A stretch of DNA of 30,568 bases from a virus, in IMG/VR virus record IMGVR_UViG_3300030101_003496, positions 1-30,568 of that record; one strand, 5' to 3'. The translations under genes were made by a program, and so were the position numbers. Each line of letters opens with the position of its first letter. Position 1 is the first letter of the stretch. This document shows positions 29,922 to 30,568 of this stretch, piece by piece. The notes under the pieces were generated by a model that saw only the letters and a list, made by a program, of their open reading frames with translations, was not told the DNA's origin and did no database searches.

Positions 29922-30448
29922 TGTCTCAGACACAGAACCAATTTAGCATAATGCAAGCCGCAGGTGCATCGGCAAGAAAAGCTCAAAGAGATCCAGCATT
30001 TGCTAAAAAACTTGCTGAAGAGAATCCCTTTGGTGCTAGTGCGTATAGTAGTTTGCTAAGAGAGGCGCGTGGTGCTGGCCTTGATCCTCGAACTATCTCA
30101 TTTTTTCGACAAGAAGAAACTGAACTCACGAGACTGCAAGAAGAAGCAAACCGCAGGCTTAAGAAAAAGAAAAGTGGTATTTTTGGAAAACTAAGATCAA
30201 TCTTTTCACCTGCTAGTATTGCAAAAGCGCGTGGTGCAGTTAAGGTTCAAGAAGCAAAACTTGAAGATTTAGCTGGCAATATAAGATCAGAGATTACAAA
30301 AGCAATTGAAATTCAAAAACTAAAGCGAATGCGTAGTACTGCTGTTGAAGAACTACAACAAGCAACAGGAACTACAAAGCGCGGCAGAGCATCTTTGCTT
30401 GCATCAGATCAGGGTGGCAAAGGTTTCTTTTCACGATATTTTGGATAG
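29921..30448 (+). CDS. Hypothetical protein between TerL and portal
   Basis: This 175-residue helical, basic protein contains AFAKKLAEENPFGASAYSSL, then a long charged helix (EETELTRLQEEANRRLKKKK), a second helical block and a basic end with GGKGFFSRYFG. The ATG overlaps the terL stop by one base. Similar unassigned proteins occupy this position in other podoviruses. It could be a virion or assembly protein; nothing more specific is visible. Confidence 0.68.
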   Translation: MSQTQNQFSIMQAAGASARKAQRDPAFAKKLAEENPFGASAYSSLLREARGAGLDPRTISFFRQEETELTRLQEEANRRLKKKKSGIFGKLRSIFSPASIAKARGAVKVQEAKLEDLAGNIRSEITKAIEIQKLKRMRSTAVEELQQATGTTKRGRASLLASDQGGKGFFSRYFG

Positions 30449-30454
30449 TGTATT

Positions 30455-30568
30455 ATGAATGAAAAAGAACTTGCAAAGCATTATCTAAAAAAATACGAAA
30501 CGGCTCGTGCATTAAGGGTAAGTTTTGAGGACTTATTTCAAGAATGCTATGACTATGCATTGCCTCAA
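30455..30568 (+). CDS. Portal protein (head-tail connector), N-terminal 38 codons
   Basis: This is the start of the portal gene, cut by the right edge of the window. It opens with ATG 7 bases after the stop of the preceding gene and reads 38 complete codons ending YDYALPQ. The rest of the protein is at the left edge of the window (base 3 onward), where the reading frame continues with EGFYYNAPGQRRDD. One base is missing between base 30568 and base 1; if it is restored, the split codon is NGA, most likely Arg, and the protein is about 507 residues, a usual length for T7-like connectors. The Shine-Dalgarno sequence is weak (GGATAG about 10 bases upstream). The portal forms the dodecameric DNA channel at one capsid vertex and docks the terminase during packaging. 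Confidence 0.85.
   Translation, partial: MNEKELAKHYLKKYETARALRVSFEDLFQECYDYALPQ

Noticed and set aside
1-30568. Diversity-generating retroelement, suggested by the BPP-1-like virion gene order
   Set aside because: I found no reverse transcriptase and no template/variable repeat pair; the fibre ends in an S74 domain instead.
1-30568. Lysogeny functions or T7-type RNA polymerase and its promoters
   Set aside because: No integrase, excisionase, CI/Cro-type repressor, polymerase or repeated 23-base phage promoter could be recognised on either strand.

Overview
The window looks like the nearly complete genome of a small tailed phage with a short, T7-type tail (podovirus morphology). It probably comes from a marine or aquatic bacterium. 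The virion block reads TerL, unknown, portal, Bbp19-like, scaffold, capsid, tail tubes A and B, three internal virion proteins, T7-type fibre. This order resembles the Bordetella BPP-1-like podoviruses and many environmental podoviruses. The marine guess rests on several small basic proteins before TerL that look like families common in marine phage genomes, on the fibre repeats and on a gene-transfer-agent-type holin. Most of the sequence is AT-rich (23 of 60 bases are G or C in 5041-5100). I see no integrase, repressor, reverse transcriptase, DNA polymerase, RNA polymerase or tRNA. The portal gene starts at 30455, runs off the right end and resumes at base 3, so the window is a circular or circularly permuted map opened inside the portal gene. 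About one base is missing at the join.

Layout. 3-12977 (+): portal, scaffold, capsid, tail tubes and internal virion proteins. 12987-15410 (+): tail fibre ending in a self-cleaving S74 chaperone. 15411-16938 (+): lysis cassette (small membrane proteins, holin, M15 endolysin). 16939-17215: convergent terminators. 24895 down to 17216 (-): early and DNA-metabolism genes, tightly packed with many 1-base stop/start overlaps. These include ArdC antirestriction protein, a cytosine methyltransferase-like protein, a Hjc-like nuclease, a stand-alone DnaA domain IV, a YqaJ-type exonuclease, an ERF annealing protein and a possible ssDNA-associated protein. 24896-25463: a gene-free, GC-rich divergent control region full of inverted repeats. 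25464-30568 (+): TerS, small proteins, TerL and the start of the portal.

How it may work together. With no polymerase of its own, the phage should depend on the host replisome and RNA polymerase. It supplies a recombination set (exonuclease, annealing protein, junction nuclease) and a DnaA-like DNA-binding domain. All three perfect TTATNCACA DnaA boxes I found lie within 432 bp (24348-24779). Two of them form a 19-bp palindrome over the likely promoter of the minus-strand operon. This is the best candidate for an undescribed system: a minimal DnaA-domain initiator or regulator acting on phage-borne DnaA boxes. Next to it lies a GC-rich island bounded by near-identical palindromes (24389-24412 and 25839-25863). 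The island holds one unknown gene, terS and a large inverted repeat that looks like a duplicated divergent promoter/operator, so it may combine origin, switch and packaging functions. These roles are inferred; the motifs are read directly.
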